Shown: positions 5,324 through 6,511 of the stretch, one piece after another | Numbering within the stretch: the first letter of the stretch is position 1 | Layout: each line of letters opens with the position of its first letter | Source: JADDRA01 sp038233555 | GTDB taxonomy: Bacteria > Actinomycetota > Acidimicrobiia > Acidimicrobiales > CADCSY01 | Reading direction: 5' to 3' | Assembly (NCBI GenBank): GCA_038233555.1 | Contig: JBBSLT010000143.1 | Location: 1-6,511, forward strand | DNA length: 6,511 bases | Program-made: the position numbers and the translations under genes | The notes under the pieces: generated by a model | Database searches by the model: none | What the model was told of the DNA's origin: nothing | The model's input: the letters and a program-made list of their open reading frames with translations, nothing else

Positions 5324-6501
5324 CGGGGCGACCCCCGAGCAGCGGCATGGGCGTCGACCGCAGCGCGCATGTCGTCCCAGCGGGCATGCATGTACACGTC
5401 GGTGGAGCTGACCGAGGCGTGGCCCAACAACTCCTTGACCAAGGCGGGGTCCTTCGTCGCCAACGCCACCTCGGAGGCGAAGGAGTGCCGGAGCATGTGG
5501 GGCCGCGCCCGGTGCCCGACCTTGGTCGACAGACGGACGAACAGCTCCACCACTGAGCCTGGAGATAGCGCCCGACCGAGCGGAGGGTGGTAGCAGTTGA
5601 CCAGCAAGTAGTCGCTGGCGGCGCCCTCTGCCAGCGCGTCGCGCTCGAAGCGGTAGGCATCGTGCAGCCGCACCAGAGCCCTGATCACCGGCACCACTCG
5701 TGGGTAGGTCGACTTGGCCAGCGCCCCGTTCTCGTTGTCCTCCCGACGGATGACGTGCAGGTGGGCGCCGCCCACCTTGCACCCAAGGTGGGCGGCCGAG
5801 GGAACGAGGTGCAGATCCGACAGGCGAAGCCCGCACAGCTCGGCGAGCCGCAGCCCTGTGCCATAGAGGGCCTCCACGATGAAGCGGTCCCGGGCGTTGG
5901 AGCATGCGTCTACGAGGGCGCCCACCTCTTGCCTCGTCAGAGTCATCGGAGGCTTGTCGACCCGTCGGCGCCGAACCCGCCGCCGCTCGACGACCGGCCG
6001 CCCCGTCCGTTCCCCGCGGTCATAGCGGGATGGCAGGAAGCGAAGCTCCTGGCGGAAGCTCAGAGCCTCGGCCACGCCGGCCTCCGTCCAACCACGCGAC
6101 GACCCGAACCGCACGAAATCGACTACCACGGTGAGGATCCCGTCCACCGTGGAAGGCGAACGGGCAGACCCGAGGGGGATGACTGTCGGGTCGGCCGCCC
6201 GTCGCCGGTTCCTGCCCTGGCGGTGTTTGCGCGACGGGGTCCGCTCCAGCCAGCGGGCGAAGGCGGTCAGAGAGTCGACGTCCGGCGCGCTGTCGTCAGA
6301 CCCGCTTGCGGCCGTCCACGTCAGCCACAGAGCGAGCCGGCCAGCGTAGGTGCGGGCCGTGCCCACCGAGCGCCCCTCACCTTCCACCAGCGCTCGGAGG
6401 TACTCGGCCGACCGTCCGTGCTCGACATAGCAGTCGTCAACGACCGTCCACCCCGCCAGCCCGTCCACCGGTGACACCGTTCGCTGAGCCCAGAACTCCA
6501 C
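5320..6501 (-). CDS. TnpA-like tyrosine recombinase, first gene of the trio
   Basis: A tyrosine recombinase of 393 residues from the GTG at 6501, close to Tn554 TnpA (about 361). The N-terminal core-binding domain is about residues 25-140 (EYLRALVEGEGRSVGTARTY, later STVDGILTVVVDFVRF). An Arg-rich linker (171-181) leads to the catalytic domain: R218 (GTGLRLAEL), K263 (ALAKSTYPR), H335-R338 (RPHMLRHSFA), H361 (LLGHAS) and nucleophile Y370 (STDVYMHA). All key residues are present. The start is uncertain: the frame is open to the window edge at 6511, no clear ribosome binding site precedes 6501, and another GTG lies at 6477. The core-binding domain appears complete, so little if anything is missing. 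Its stop overlaps the start of the TnpB-like gene. The promoter of the operon must be to the right of the window. Confidence 0.88.
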   Translation of the reverse strand: MEFWAQRTVSPVDGLAGWTVVDDCYVEHGRSAEYLRALVEGEGRSVGTARTYAGRLALWLTWTAASGSDDSAPDVDSLTAFARWLERTPSRKHRQGRNRRRAADPTVIPLGSARSPSTVDGILTVVVDFVRFGSSRGWTEAGVAEALSFRQELRFLPSRYDRGERTGRPVVERRRVRRRRVDKPPMTLTRQEVGALVDACSNARDRFIVEALYGTGLRLAELCGLRLSDLHLVPSAAHLGCKVGGAHLHVIRREDNENGALAKSTYPRVVPVIRALVRLHDAYRFERDALAEGAASDYLLVNCYHPPLGRALSPGSVVELFVRLSTKVGHRARPHMLRHSFASEVALATKDPALVKELLGHASVSSTDVYMHARWDDMRAAVDAHAAARGSPR

Positions 6502-6511
6502 AAGGCCAAAC

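Larger units (their letters stand above)
2169..6511 (-). mobile_element. Tn554-like transposition module (tnpA-tnpB-tnpC order), incomplete at the right edge
   Basis: Two different complete tyrosine recombinases followed by a small helix-turn-helix/coiled-coil protein, all in one direction and joined by 4-base overlaps, is the arrangement of Tn554-type transposons. Such elements insert site-specifically, lack terminal inverted repeats and target duplications, and normally carry cargo genes after tnpC. Here no cargo follows: 183 bases after tnpC the IS256 remnant begins. Either the element ends between 1986 and 2168, or the IS and recombinase debris to the left lies inside it. The tnpA-side end is not in the window. 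Confidence 0.7.

Noticed and set aside
5324..5905. Extension of the TnpB-like frame 194 codons upstream to an ATG-type start at 5905
   Set aside because: It overlaps the well-supported TnpA-like catalytic domain, reads as Arg/Gly/Pro-rich low-complexity sequence and ignores the GTGA coupling point at 5323. Long open frames without meaning are common in DNA this GC-rich.
5587..6474. Plus-strand open frame of 295 codons
   Set aside because: It is antisense to the TnpA-like gene; no recognisable domain. Similar antisense frames at 3707-4657, 2768-3583 and 4757-5593 were rejected for the same reason.
1..6511. CRISPR array, tRNA, rRNA or riboswitch
   Set aside because: No regularly spaced repeats, no cloverleaf-like or rRNA-like sequence and no leader large enough for a riboswitch was recognised on either strand.

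Overview
The window is a crowded stretch of mobile DNA from a high-GC bacterium, most likely an actinomycete (Actinomycetota). Support for this comes from strong G/C bias at third codon positions, GTG starts, arginine- and alanine-rich proteins and the type of recombinases present. No host housekeeping gene is visible. Nearly all the DNA is tyrosine recombinases or transposase pieces.

Right part (about 2169-6511, minus strand): an apparently intact three-gene operon of the Tn554 type, read from right to left. It holds a TnpA-like tyrosine recombinase (393 aa from the start chosen, close to the window edge), a large TnpB-like tyrosine recombinase (842 aa, GTG start) with Cys/His modules at the N-terminus and a four-Cys cluster near the C-terminus, and a TnpC-like helix-turn-helix/coiled-coil accessory protein (209 aa, DUF6262-like). 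The three genes are joined by 4-base stop/start overlaps (GTGA, then ATGA), so they are probably translated together. Both recombinases keep the catalytic R-K-HxxR-H-Y set. The likely joint task is site-specific transposition of a Tn554-like element. Its tnpA-side end lies outside the window, and no resistance or other cargo gene is seen next to tnpC.

Middle part (about 1415-2168): the last third of an IS256/Mutator-family transposase on the plus strand. It lacks its N-terminal two thirds, including both catalytic aspartates. A doubtful 56-codon reading frame with a good ribosome binding site follows it, and overlaps a small 12-bp tandem repeat. No terminator was recognised here.

Left part (1-1414, minus strand): a degraded recombinase array. 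A 349-aa tyrosine recombinase is broken by a single-base deletion in a G run. It overlaps by ATGA the first 76 codons of a second, different integrase-type gene, which stops abruptly at what looks like the end of an IS3-family insertion sequence. The first 32 codons of that IS3 OrfA are visible at the left edge, with a strong ribosome binding site. Adjacent overlapping recombinase genes resemble a recombinase-in-trio (RIT) arrangement, but a third gene is not visible.

Overall this is an insertion hot spot: an apparently functional Tn554-like trio beside a dead recombinase array, an IS256 fragment and an IS3 copy.
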